A stretch of DNA of 64,000 nucleotides from Echinarachnius parma. Taxonomy: Eukaryota > Echinodermata > Echinoidea > Clypeasteroida > Echinarachniidae. Positions 27,171 through 39,500 of this stretch are shown here, piece by piece. Position 1 is the stretch's first letter; each line of letters begins with the position of its first letter. The translations under genes were made by a program, and so were the position numbers. The stretch covers positions 1 to 64,000 of the forward strand of contig JBAMJV010004354.1 in assembly GCA_037951105.1 (NCBI GenBank), written 5' to 3'. The notes under the pieces are model-generated. The model saw only the letters and a list, made by a program, of their open reading frames with translations, ran no database searches and was not told the origin of the DNA.

Positions 27171-27975
27171 CCAAATTAAGTATTGTTGGTACAATATTAC
27201 ACGTCTAACAATTAAGGTTGCAACTACAAGACAGTGATATTAAGTTACAATGAAGCTAATTTACATAAAGTATACCAAACTTTATATTAACATATATTTA
27301 AAGATTTACATCGAGATGAAACCATTCAATAATAATGACCCGGTACAGTATTAATACGCCTTTAACAATTTGCAACTACATGACAGTTATATTAAGTTAC
27401 AATGAAGCTAATTTAAATAAAGTATACCAAAATTAACATTAATATATACTTTAACAAAATTAAGTATTATTGTTACAATATTACACGTCTAACAATTAAG
27501 ATTGCAACTACATGACAGTAATATTAAGTTAAAAATGAAGCTAATTCAAATAAAATATACCAAACTTCACATTAATATATACTTCAAGAGTTACATCAAG
27601 ATAAAAGTTTAACCATTCAATAATAATGACCAAAATGTTAATATATACTCTAACCAAAAATGAAGTATTATTGGTACAATATTACACGTCTAACAATTAA
27701 GATTCCAACTACATGACAGTAATATGAAGTTACAATGAAGCTAATTTAAATAAAGTATACCAAACTTAATATTAACATATACTTAAAGATTTACATCGAG
27801 ATAAAACCATTCAATAATAATGAGCTATCATACAATGTAGGTATCAATATAGGTACAGTATTACCTTTAACAATTTGCAACTACATGACAGTAATATTAA
27901 GTTACAATGAGGCTAATTTAAATAAAGTATACCAAACTTAACATCGAGATAAAACTATTCAATATTAATTACCCA
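27171..27975. repeat. AT-rich tandem array, about five units
   Basis: Units of 115-205 bp share TTACACGTCTAACAATTAAG, GCAACTACATGACAGTAATA, AATGAAGCTAATTTAAATAA and AGTATACCAAAC. They start near 27175, 27340, 27455, 27660 and 27845. A partial unit is seen near 28310-28360. Confidence 0.75.
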
Positions 27976-28394
27976 TCATATGTAACAAGAATATGACTAA
28001 CTGAACAGTGAGATATACATGTATATCATACAAGTCCACTTGTTTCAAACACTCATTCTTTTTTTTTTGCAGCAGCCATATGGGTGAAAAAGTAATTTAG
28101 TCTGATGTGAACCACTACCACAATTAGCATAAAGAATTTTTTTTCATTGTGCAACCTAAATTACCATAATACAAACATAACAATGAACTGCCAACTTGTT
28201 ATCTTGTACTATCATTATTATGCCTATATAATATATAAACCCCAAAAGATTGAAAGACAATTAATGTAGTATTAAATTCCAGTAAAGCCGTTACAAACAA
28301 AACAAAGCCAACTTAATATTAATAGTAATATACTTAGAAGTTACATCAAAACTATTCAATTATGACTAAACAGTGAGATATTATACAAATAGTG

Positions 28395-28560
28395 CATGGT
28401 TTGGAGTTGAATATACCAGAATAGACAACGATACATTTTTAATTTCTCAAGAGCGATTATATTGCATCGAGGCCGCAGGCCGAGTGCAATATAATCGCAC
28501 GAGAGAAATAAAAAATGTAGAGGTGTCTATTATGGAATATTTAACGACAGGAATCATGTA
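28395..28560. mobile_element. Hairpin MITE
   Basis: Inverted arms of about 65 bp meet near 28475: ATTGCATCGAGGCC / GGCCGAGTGCAAT in the middle, and AATAGACA...TTTTTAATTTCTC against GAGAAATAAAAAATG...TGTCTATT outside. No coding capacity. Confidence 0.65.
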
Positions 28561-28884
28561 CTATTTGTTATATAAGATGATTACTTTGAGGAACTGATTT
28601 TGTTATCATGTTGATAAACCCAAATTGACCTTGCTCAAATTGTGAGTGTTCTCTCGTCGGCCCTGCGTACTTTGTACAAGGGCCAGCGCGTATTAAAAAT
28701 AATTGCACGCTCTGCGCATTTTCCCCATTCAAGAACAAGTGCACATTACGCACTCCAAGGCCATCCCCTGCGCAGTTATAGTGCATATGCACTATAACTT
28801 TACCATTTACTATACCGGATTAAGCATCAGTAATCAACCAATAGGAATTCTCAATTTCCCTTAATTATGACGTCATCATCTTAT

Positions 28885-29065
28885 ATTAAGCAAATAACCA
28901 TCGACTGGGAGGGTGATGGCAAAACTATACGCGCCGAGGTGATCTGCGAAGGTACTATCATGCCGAGGCGATAGCCGAGGCATGATGGTACCTTCGCAGA
29001 TCACCGAGGCGCGTATAGTTTGCCTCCATCACCCGAGTAAGGAGATTTGGTTATTTGGTTTATAT
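28885..29065. mobile_element. Palindromic MITE
   Basis: Near-perfect palindrome of about 180 bp centred near 28968: AAACTATACGCGCC...CATGCCGAGG / CCGAGGCATGATG...GGCGCGTATAGTTT. It can form a very stable hairpin. Confidence 0.7.
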
Positions 29066-29621
29066 CCCTCATATTATTTTGATCACACACGACCTATAGA
29101 TAACTAACACAAAGGACTAAAAAGTTTGGAATATTGAGCAATTGATCAGAGTCTTTTATTTTCATTTTGTCAATCCTGGCCTGCACATGAACACAATTTA
29201 TGACTAAAAGGCTAAGACGCTTAAACCATTGTCTATTATGCGTAATGGCGCGTAAACTTTGCGCACCAGCGCGCTACCTTTCTGCGCACTAACGCGCACA
29301 CGCGTACTTGCGCGGCCACAAGCGTTCGCATTGGCTGCCGCTGCGTTCTGGGTTGTCATGGGAACAAAACAAGTCGGTTGTAAACGTTCGCTGATTCCTA
29401 ATTTAGAGATTGTTAACAACGTGCCCTATGAGATTACATGCGTATCAGCAATTTACTATAACAGCCTAGGCAGGGCCAAAAAGTTCGTTGTCCTCGACAA
29501 AAAAGGTACTGTACAAAAGTACTATATGAGGTTGGGATTTGATGGGAGAAATTATACTTGAACACGTGACGGCGTTTCGACCAATCACATGGCTAGAACA
29601 TTATCATGAGGGATATAAACC
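29058..29621. mobile_element. TIR element with GGTTTATATCCCTCAT ends
   Basis: Left GGTTTATATCCCTCATATTA and right TTATCATGAGGGATATAAACC are inverted. The interior is GC-richer (29240-29350, many GCGC). The open frame at 29259-29561 (100 codons) shows no recognised domain and is probably not a gene. Confidence 0.55.
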
Positions 29622-30087
29622 AGAATATACACCGATGGCAGTAAGTTTTATGTAACTTGATTGAGTTTTTATAATTTAGCTTGCAAAACCTATTAAATTA
29701 AAAGTGGTAAGCAGGCAAAAAATGTGTTTCGGTTTAAATTCCCCCCCCCAAAAAAAATTAGTAATAATTTCCAACTGAATATTTTGTTTTGTTTTTTGTC
29801 AGTTCATTATGTCAAATAGTAATTTTGTGTAAGTCAGCAAGTGCAGAATGGAATGTATTCCTACAGAAATCCCAAATTCTAGCTTGGATACATGTAAGAT
29901 GTAAATATAGTTTTGAAATATAATTAAAAATATAATTTAAAATATAATTTTAATATAATTTTTAAATGTCTCCTACGAGGAAATCGGGAGGGAGGGGAGG
30001 GGAGAGGGGGGGGGGGGGGGAGGGGTGGGAGGGATGGAGGAACCATTAACCATTGGATCTGGGCAATTGCTGTAAGGAGCTGATTTC
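29622..30087 (-). other. Presumed 3' UTR / downstream flank of the EGF-lectin-PAN gene
   Basis: Directly downstream (minus strand) of the stop at 30088-30090. It contains a G-rich tract at 29990-30040 and AT-rich sequence. No polyadenylation signal can be assigned with confidence. Confidence 0.35.
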
Positions 30088-30338
30088 CTACTGTTCGGTA
30101 ATCAGCTGATAGTGTCGACAGTCATTCTGCGCTTGGAAGTGGCCATTCGCGATCGGGTCGGTGTGGTTCGCGCTGTTCAGCTGACATAAACCGGCGCCCT
30201 TGTACACGTTCATGGACCAGCAGTTGGGCGTCTTCATGCATTGGTCCGCGCATCGAATGAGGGATGCTGATTGGACGCTTTTGATCACATGGTTGAGGAG
30301 GCAGTGTCCTGGATGGGTGGTGATCTGTTTCATCGAGG
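30088..30338 (-). CDS. PAN/apple-domain exon with stop codon
   Basis: Enters in phase 1 at GGACAG|CCTCG, which fits the phase-1 donor of the Thr-rich exon (CCT G|GT). Encodes [35 protein letters not shown], then [11 protein letters not shown] and [12 protein letters not shown]-x(n)-CADQC-x5-C-x-S-x-N and GxxLCQLN are the usual PAN_1/apple pattern, a disulphide-bonded binding domain. Stop TAG at 30088-30090. Confidence 0.82.
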
Positions 30339-32463
30339 CTGTCCTGTAATGTTTTACAGCAACACCTTGTACATGAACAGACAGAGAGAGGGAGATTAAA
30401 CAAAATCAGATTTGAAAATGTTCTTTTTAATGCATCGAACCAAAGATGGCCATATTCAAGATCTCTTTCATCTTGACATTTCATGTAATGCTTTACAACA
30501 ACTCCTGGTACATGCACATATAGAGACAGAATAAAATAACATTTACAAATTTCTTTACAATTGCATCGAATCGCGATCGGTGATGCCAATTTCCTATAAT
30601 TTCTTATCACCTGGTCCAGTTATGTTGCATCTTGGTTTAGTTTCCTCTATAAATGCTTTACAGTAACCTCTGGCACACACGCATGGTAATTGGCAGAATA
30701 AAAGAGATTAAAGTGGCCCAGCAAACCAAATTAATTATCTTATCATTACATTCAAATATCCTTTTTGGTCAATATTGAGTTTGTATAAAAGAATAATCAC
30801 AATAACAGAAAATTACATATTTCCATCAGTTAAAAAGCCTTCCATGACTTGCTAAGACCTGCTCCTTCAAACTTTGTGATTTTAGGGGGCCTAGCCAAAT
30901 GACGCTGTTGCATTCACTTGTAGAGGCAAATCCGAACTCCGCCTACAATGATGTCACACACCTTTCGTGTAAATGCGAACAACGTTCAGCATTTTTTAAA
31001 GGGGTGTTCCCAATGGTGATGTTATTTGTATTCTCCGTGAAAAATTGCAAAAGTCAGTCTTTTTGCAAAAAATTGTTTTGTGCCCTTTTGATGTCAGGAC
31101 CACTTTCAAGTCAAATTCAACCAAAGTCACTTGGAGCTCCCACTTTTGCTTGTACCTTGTTGTTTGGCTTTTGATAACAGAAAATGAAATGATCTCCCTA
31201 ATTATGGAGATATAACCGAACTGAAAAGCATTCAGAAGAATCTTAAAATGATATTAGTATATAATTGAAGTCTCAAATATCACTTTCAGAAAAACCTTGT
31301 AAAATAATGAATCACTTTGTCAAAATATATACAAATAAATTGGGAAATAACTAGTACAAGAATTTAGATGTCACATTTTGTCAGTGATGAAATTAAATCA
31401 AAACAGGACAAATAAGTCATAGACAATGATCAAGTAATCTCAAAATATAGACATGTACAGTATTCCTTATAAATATTCCGAATCAGCTTTTATTTGAATC
31501 ATTATGAAATTGAAGATTTTTTTATTTTCAAGTTGGTGATATTTAGATATAGTGTGCAAACTTTTATGTCATCATCTAATACACTTAGACTTGATGGCCA
31601 ACTCCTTCACGCACATTGTACATGCAGACCCTACTACTGTATACACCATTATTTTCGCGTACAGATATTTTCGCGAATGAGAGGGTAACAGACATTTTTG
31701 CGTGTTGTTGATTTCGCATTCAGCATTATGTGGGTTTGCCACGGGACTAAAAATCAGTACAATCATGTCAAAAATGCAGCGCCTTTAAGCTAATAAAACT
31801 GCTCCTAAAATACAGGAAATTTGTAAATCAATATTAGTACCAGTATTTCTAATATCATTCTAACAGAAATATGACTACGCACTGTTCTGATTTACTTCGG
31901 TTATGGAATTTCTGACAAAAATAGGACTTAGAAGACCCCCGGGGGGGGGGGGGGGGGGTACTCAGATTATAGTCGGACGGGGGTGTGCGGCTGAGACCTC
32001 CAAACCCATACCCACATCTAAGGGTCCTTTTGCGAAAAATGGACCCATGTCTCAGGATGTCTAAGGTAGCCGATCGTTTCTTGTTCATCCCTTGGCGAAT
32101 CTAGCAGCTATAGCGCCGCTATTTTTGGCTATTTCTTGCCAGCTAGCGTCATACGTTTACATCTTAGCAATTGTCATTGTCATCGTGCAACAAAGCGATG
32201 ACTCCGATACAGTTTCATTTTCTAGTTGAACTTCACATGCAAGCGAAGCAGCAAACTATGTATGTGTACAGTACATGCAAGAAATGCACTGGCACCTACG
32301 CAATCAATACGACTTGTATGACGGCGGCCCTAGCGCATGATTTTTCTTTGTTTTTGCGCGCATTTTTTCTTGTTTATTGATTCCAAATTCCATGCAATCA
32401 CGTAAGTACCGTAAAACTCCGTGTATAAGACGCACTCGTGTATAAAACGCACCCCCAACTTTC

Positions 32464-32511
<48 letters not shown>

Positions 32512-32878
32512 TTTTTTTTTTTTTTTTTAGAATATTTTTTTTTTCATGAATATTCATATATTCATGAGGTAGCAATGCTCATTAAATATGCAAAATACTA
32601 AATTCATTAATAACTTTTTTGTTGAGAAAAATGTATAACCACTGTTTAGAAAATTGAATATTAAATGAGTGCTGCTACTCATGAATATCTGAATATTCAA
32701 TTAGTAGCAGTGTTACTGCTTAAAAACTTGCATTTTGTTTGGCTAACCACTATAATTTATGTAGGAAAAAGGTATATTTTGATAAATGTTCCCCCTTATA
32801 TCAAGCTCTTGTCATGCCCTAGACCAGTTTAATATGCATTAAACATGACTACCGGGTGTCCCAAAAAAAAATTCAAAA

Positions 32879-32910
<32 letters not shown>

Positions 32911-35900
32911 GGCTGTACCTGTGTATAAGACGCACCCCCCACTTTAAAAATTTTCCAACGGAAAAAAAGTGCGTCTTATACACGGAGTTTTACGGTAGAC
33001 AAATTATTAGACCTGTGTAGATCTAGTTCAGGTTTTTATCTAGATATACAGTGTAACCAACAATTATTTGGACACCCTGGAAAATAGGAAACTAACTATT
33101 GTCTATTTTGATAATTTGTCAAAAATGGTCTTATAATATTTTATCTTGATTTCAACAAAGCAGCATCTAATATACACATACAATGAATTTTAGGCAGCTT
33201 TTTACCAAACATTTTCTCCAAAATTTGTTCTAGCATCATTTAAATTAAAATGATTTTTTCAAGGTGTCCAAATAATTCTTGGGTACACTGTATGCTGTGT
33301 CATTGCGTTAGCTACCATACGACTACTCAATGTCTGCCGGGGGGGGGGGGGGGGGGACCTGGCCGCACAAGTGCATGTGAATGCCTGCTACCAAGATGGT
33401 ATGAATGACTGACAATATTTTCGCGCGTTGATAATTTCGCGACTGTATATCGATACTTGAAATTCGCGAAAATAAAACCCTCGCGAAATTAACAGCTTAT
33501 ACAGTATGTTGTGTCCCACCCAACCTTTGTATTGCATCAATACCAGCCCCACAAACCCCTTTATAATTAGTCCCTAAATTACTCGGAGTTGTGTGATACA
33601 CAAAATATATATGTTACATACCAGGGGAGGACTGTGTGGTAGCTCGTGGCGTTGTAGCTGATGAAGTTGTAGTTGCAGAAGGTGTTGTCGTCGGAGTTGT
33701 AGGAGGCACTGTGGTAGGAGCCTCTGAAGTTGTAGTTGCAGAAGGTGTTGTCGTTGGACTTGTAGATGCCACTGTAGTAGGAGCCTCTGAAGTTGAAGTT
33801 GCAGAAGGTGTTGTAGTTGGGGTTGTAGGAGCCACTGTAGTAGTTGTCAAAGGTATGGGAGCCACTGTTGTAGTTGTCAATGTTGTAGGAGCCAAAGTTG
33901 GCGGAACCAAAGTTGTTGGAGCCAATGTTGTAGGAGTTGGTAGAAGTGGTAGATGCATATAAGAATTACAGATTGGTGGGGTAAAATACTTCATATAAGG
34001 CCTGAATATTTTATTGTGAGCAATACATACAAAAATCACTTTAATTTGTGGTCAACAATTGGAAAATATCACTTAAATTCAATAGCTTTAATGTTTAAAT
34101 ATGCTTTGCACCCATTTACATACAATTTTACTTAAAAATAAAAAGTTGCAATGAGCTGTTAAAGTACCAGAGCGAAGAAATATCACAAAATACACAAATT
34201 ATCTGCTCTTTTCCAAGACCCTTCTCAGAACTTCTATACTTGGCTTGAAATGGGAATTACCGAGTCAGGATAATGACGTCACGCGTGCACCCTCGAGCCC
34301 CTCGCCTAGCTCGAGATGTATACAACTGTGTACTAAACCCCTCACAAGAAGTTCCGCAATTCAAGTTTGAGCGTTCATATCTCTCATATTACTTTATTAC
34401 CGTTCATGAGTTTGGTATCATTGGAAGGCTTGTATACCCCACCTTAAACTGATATGACATTTGCTATGAATATTTTATCATGGAATGCGCATGACACCCG
34501 AATATGGGGCAAAGTCAAAAGTGAAATGTTGCAAAATGCATTGATATTGTCAACAGTGTACCCTCCTTTTGTTGTGAGAATAAAGTGTTATGAATGATGT
34601 TCAGTCGGTCATGCGTGAATGTCAATGGCGTTTTATCATCTTTTTGGAGGATGAAATGTGCCTTTATAATTTTGAGGTGGTGCAATAACGTTTGTGTATG
34701 TTGTTAGGAAGATGTAATGTGTTTTATTGACTGATTGAGAAATTATCATTATGTTTGACTTTTACACAGATTATTGCAAGTTTTTCCAAGTTTACACAAA
34801 ATCCACCACTATTACAGTTCAAACGTCACTTTTCATTGTCCAAACAACAGAATAAGTTTACATGTCTACTTCGAAATAATTCCATCCTCCAAGGTAATGA
34901 TAATACATCATGCCTGAGCGCCTCAACATCATTCAACACTCAATCTTTTTGATAATATCAATGCATTTTGCAAGATTTCTCTTTTGACTTTGTAATGCAC
35001 ATTCCATGATAACATATTCATAACAAATGGCATAGCACTGTAAAAAGGCAAAACTAAGGTTTCCAATGATACCAAATTTATGAACAGTAATAAAGTAATA
35101 GGAGAGATGAACACTCAAACTTGAATCGCGGAACTTTTTGCAAAATTCTGTGTACAAATAAAACATAATTATAATTTCTCAATAAGTCAATGAAACACAT
35201 AAAATATTCCTAACAACATACACAAACTTGTTTGCACCACCTCAACATCATAAAGGTACATTTCATCCTCCAAAAAGGTGAACACCATCGACATTCACGC
35301 ATGACCGACTGAACATCATTCCGAACACTTTATTCTCCCAACAAAAGAAGGGTACACTGTTGACAATATCAATGCATTTTGCAACATTTTACTTCTGACT
35401 TTGCCCCACATTCGGATGTCATGCACATTACATGATAAAATATTCATAGCAAATGTCATATCATAGTGAAGGAGAGAATACAAGCTTTCCAATGATAACA
35501 AATTTATGAATGGTAATAAAGTAATAGGGGAGATATGAACGCTCAAACCTGAATTGCAGAACTTTTTGCGAGGGGTTTATAATCCAGACTTCACATGACT
35601 CTGACTTACGCCAGCTGATGATGAAAGTGGAATAAAAATCTCTCGAAAATAGCTAATTACATTTTAATATTGCGTATTAAGCATATTCTATTATATAATA
35701 TTTAATCATGCAAATAGATTTGTCTAAATATCCTTCTATGTTGTGTAATTTCCTGAAATGTTTTCGTAAACGGGCCACCTGGCAGCGCAGAGTGATTCTT
35801 TGTGACTAGTATAGTTCGGTGTATACATATTATAGACATGACTGGGAATCTTGAGCATACCTTTGCATTTTTATGATGTCATGCAGTTCAATTTACGGTG

Positions 35901-36545
35901 CTTACCGTAAATCTCCGTGTATAAGACGCACTCGTGTATAAAACGCACCCCCAACTTTCACAGCAGAAATTATTATTATTATTATTTTTTTTTTTTTTTT
36001 TGACACCCTGTATTTTTGTTAAAGACCCTGAGTGCTGTTGGAATGCTTATACCACTGGTCTAGGGCATGACAATAGATTAATGTTGAATGTAGCATTCAT
36101 CAACATCATTTTCTCACATAATAATAGTGGTTAGTACACAAATTGCACATTTATTGAGCAGTAACACTGGTGCTCATAAATATTTATATTCATATTCATG
36201 AATATTTATGAGGACCAATACTCACTAAATATAATGCAATTTTCTAAATTTACTAACAACTATTTTTAATTATCAGCAAAATTTATAACCACTGGTTAGA
36301 AAATTGCATATTTAATTAGTACTGCTGCTCACGAATGTATGAATATTCATTAGCAGCAGTATTACTGCTCAATAAACTTGCAATTTTTACATCTGTAACC
36401 AATATTTTTTTTTTGAGAAAAAGGTATATTTTGCTGAATGCTACAACTGACAACAAGCTCTTGTCATGCCCTAAACCATGTGTTATACACATTCAACATG
36501 ACTACAGGGTGTCCAAAAAAAAAAAAAAATTAAATAAATAAATAA

Positions 36546-36576
<31 letters not shown>

Positions 36577-39500
36577 ACCTGTGTATAAGACGCACCCCCA
36601 ACTTTGAAAATTTTCCGACGGAAAAAAGTGCGGTTTATACACAGAGATTTACGGTATGTAATTGATATTCGCATGTAAATAGTAAATAGTACTAGTAGTA
36701 GTTAATTTTTTTAGTAACTTTACTGAAGAATGAATTCAGGGTATTTTCCGACTCATCCTCTTCCTTCTATCTCTCTTAAGCCCGGCGCAGACAGAGCGAC
36801 CCGATCCGACTGGTTTTAATCAGGTTAGAGTTGGGCCCGGTCGGTCGGAGTAGATTTATCGTGTTGAATCGGCCCCAACTGGCATCCGACTGTCTCTCGA
36901 CTGGCAAAATGTGTGTCGCGAGGCACTGAAAACTGAGCCGATCGGAATGACAACCAGTCGAGTCGGCTCTGTCTGCGCCGGGCATTACATCCCCATCATC
37001 ATCATCATCATCATCATCATCACTATCACTATACCACTGACACTATATTTTGTGGAGCTGTTTGCATCAACTTTGATGTCTACATTTAGTAGTTCCTCCT
37101 CAAGATCAGACATTGTGATGAGATAATAGCGTTTGAGTGGTATTTACACATACACCTACAGTACACAAAGCCAACGGGCTTGGGAGCGCTCTCATGAGCT
37201 CGCCCCACTACATACGTCATTAATCGTACCTGCACACAGCGGGCTTGACAAAGGGCGAAAAACGGGTCGAAATTTCATCACTTTTGATAGGAGATTAATC
37301 AATTCTGTGACAATTTTTGAAAAATATATATGAATTATTAGGAAGAATATAACATTTCCTTTGCAATGATGCCAACATTATTTAGGTTACAAGCATTTTT
37401 AAACCTTCGCTCAGGTACTTAAGCAAACATTGCACTTGGCAACTTGCAGCGCAACTGTTCATTGTTTTCCACTAGGCAATTAATTGCAATCAATATATTC
37501 AACAATGCAATGCGAGCAGTTATAATAATGATTTGTTTACTTTATTTTGCACAAAACAAATTTCCACTACCAAATACAGACGGACGGACAGATGGACAAC
37601 CCAAAAACATAATGCCTCCAGCCACTTTGTTTCCAAAGGCATACCAAGTGTGCGTTTGTGTGTGTGTTTGATCATTTGGTTGTGCATATTTATTTATATA
37701 TTTTCTTTCGGATGGTAACAATTAATCAGAGTCAATTTTTCAAAAGTAAATCATTAGATTTGTGTGACATACATGTAAAGTAAGGACACCGTGCAATATT
37801 TCAATTGCCAGGTTTAGTTTTCGACCATTATATAATCAGTATCCAAAACTGTGAACACAATTGCTTGTTTATAAATGATTGGGCATATAATCTAATGGAT
37901 AGAAGTAATCATCGCGACATCTTTTGTTGTCTTTACTAAACAATGATCAAGCTGCAATTTTTAACTACGGTAGATGGATCTTTGACTGCTCGCAGTCGAA
38001 AGGGATGCCTCCTCCATTGCGCTATTTTAATATCCAGTCCAAATTAACTTGCATTGAATTAATTTTTTAAATTGAAGTTTGATGCATGGTTATGTCAAAC
38101 GGTTCTTGAGATTACAAGTTATTTTTGCATATATAATGAGCCCTGTGATCTTTGACCTCGTGACCCTAAAAAAAAAAAAAATCAAGCCAGCCCATTAGCT
38201 CCAAAAGATACATGGAGGGTACCAGGTTTGATGGTACTATATTGACAGGTTCTTGGAAAACAATCAATATCATATTCAGGGCCACATTTATGAAACAAAT
38301 TACCAATGAAATATTAGATTGAAAAACTTTTGCCAATCTTTAAAACAATACATATGCAGCAAATACAATGATTACAAAAACTTAATTATGAAGCATATAT
38401 TTTAAATTGTGATATAAAATTTAAATGTATGTAAATATTATAAATAAGTTGATAGAAACCTATTAATAAAGCGGGAAATTTATTTTTGTGTGTGTAATTT
38501 ATTACCATTGGGCTAACCTCAATTAGCATTTTGCTATTTTGTTAGCTCCATTTGTCAATTGACCAAATTATCATTAACATTTTGTTATCAATCTAAACTG
38601 TGTATATATATTGTACATATTGTATATATATATACTGAATTGATTATTGACAATAAAATCCATTTCATTCAATTTCATTTCATATATCAATTACTTTATT
38701 ACGTTATTTTTTGCATATATAATGAGCTCTGTGACCATGGACTTTTGACCTTGTGACCCCAAAGCTCAGTCCTCTAGCTCTCCATGTTATATTCAGGCAC
38801 CAAGTTTGGTGGTAATCTGTCAACTGGTTCTTGAAATATAGCGTATGCAAGCTATTTTTGCATAAATGATGAGCCCATGACCTTTGACCTCATGACCCAA
38901 AATTCTAGCCAGGTCACAAGATACATTAACCTAGTGTGTTCGTGTGACCGATACGTGGACAACAAAATAGGAAGTGATAATTGCTGCCATGCACGCGTTG
39001 GCACCAAGATGATCGTTAGAGGGCAAACAAATTGTAGGTACCGTTAGGAACTTCGGGCAGCCTATTTTTACCTCCGCCAACTAAGCCAAGTTGAGGTCAA
39101 GGTCACGCAAACCTCAAAATTCAAGTGTTGGTGGAGGTATGCACTCCCTGAGTGCACCGAGTCTAGTTTGATCATAATCTGAAATTCAGTTCTTGAGATT
39201 TTGCAAATACCAGCTATTTTTGCATATTTAATAAGCCCTGTGATCAGATCATTGTCACCCCAATATGTACATTCAGACCAAGTTTGAAATTGATCTGTCA
39301 ACCGGTTCTCGAAATATCGCAAGAACAAAAACGGGAGGGACGGACGTGCTGACAACTCGAAAACATAATGGCTCCGGCCACTTCGTTGGTGGAGGCATAA
39401 AAATAATCCAACTAATATTGAATATGAACCTCAAATTTACCAAACAACACAGATGTATGATTACAGTGACCCATTAATTTTATGAGATTTTTTCAAAAGT

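Larger units (their letters stand above)
30339..33621 (-). other. Intron between Thr-rich and PAN exons
   Basis: At 30420-30500 and 30550-30670 there are degraded repeats of the PAN exon start and acceptor region (GCATCGAA..., TGTAATGCTTTACA, CCTGGTACATGCACA). 30890-31320 holds a dispersed repeat with AAATATCACTTTCAGAAAAA. 31630-33507 is an element with ends of the TTTTCGCG type, with another MITE inside. A G-run lies at 31940-31958. Confidence 0.5.

Noticed and set aside
29259-29561. Possible small gene of 100 codons
   Set aside because: It lies inside an element with inverted ends and shows no recognisable domain.
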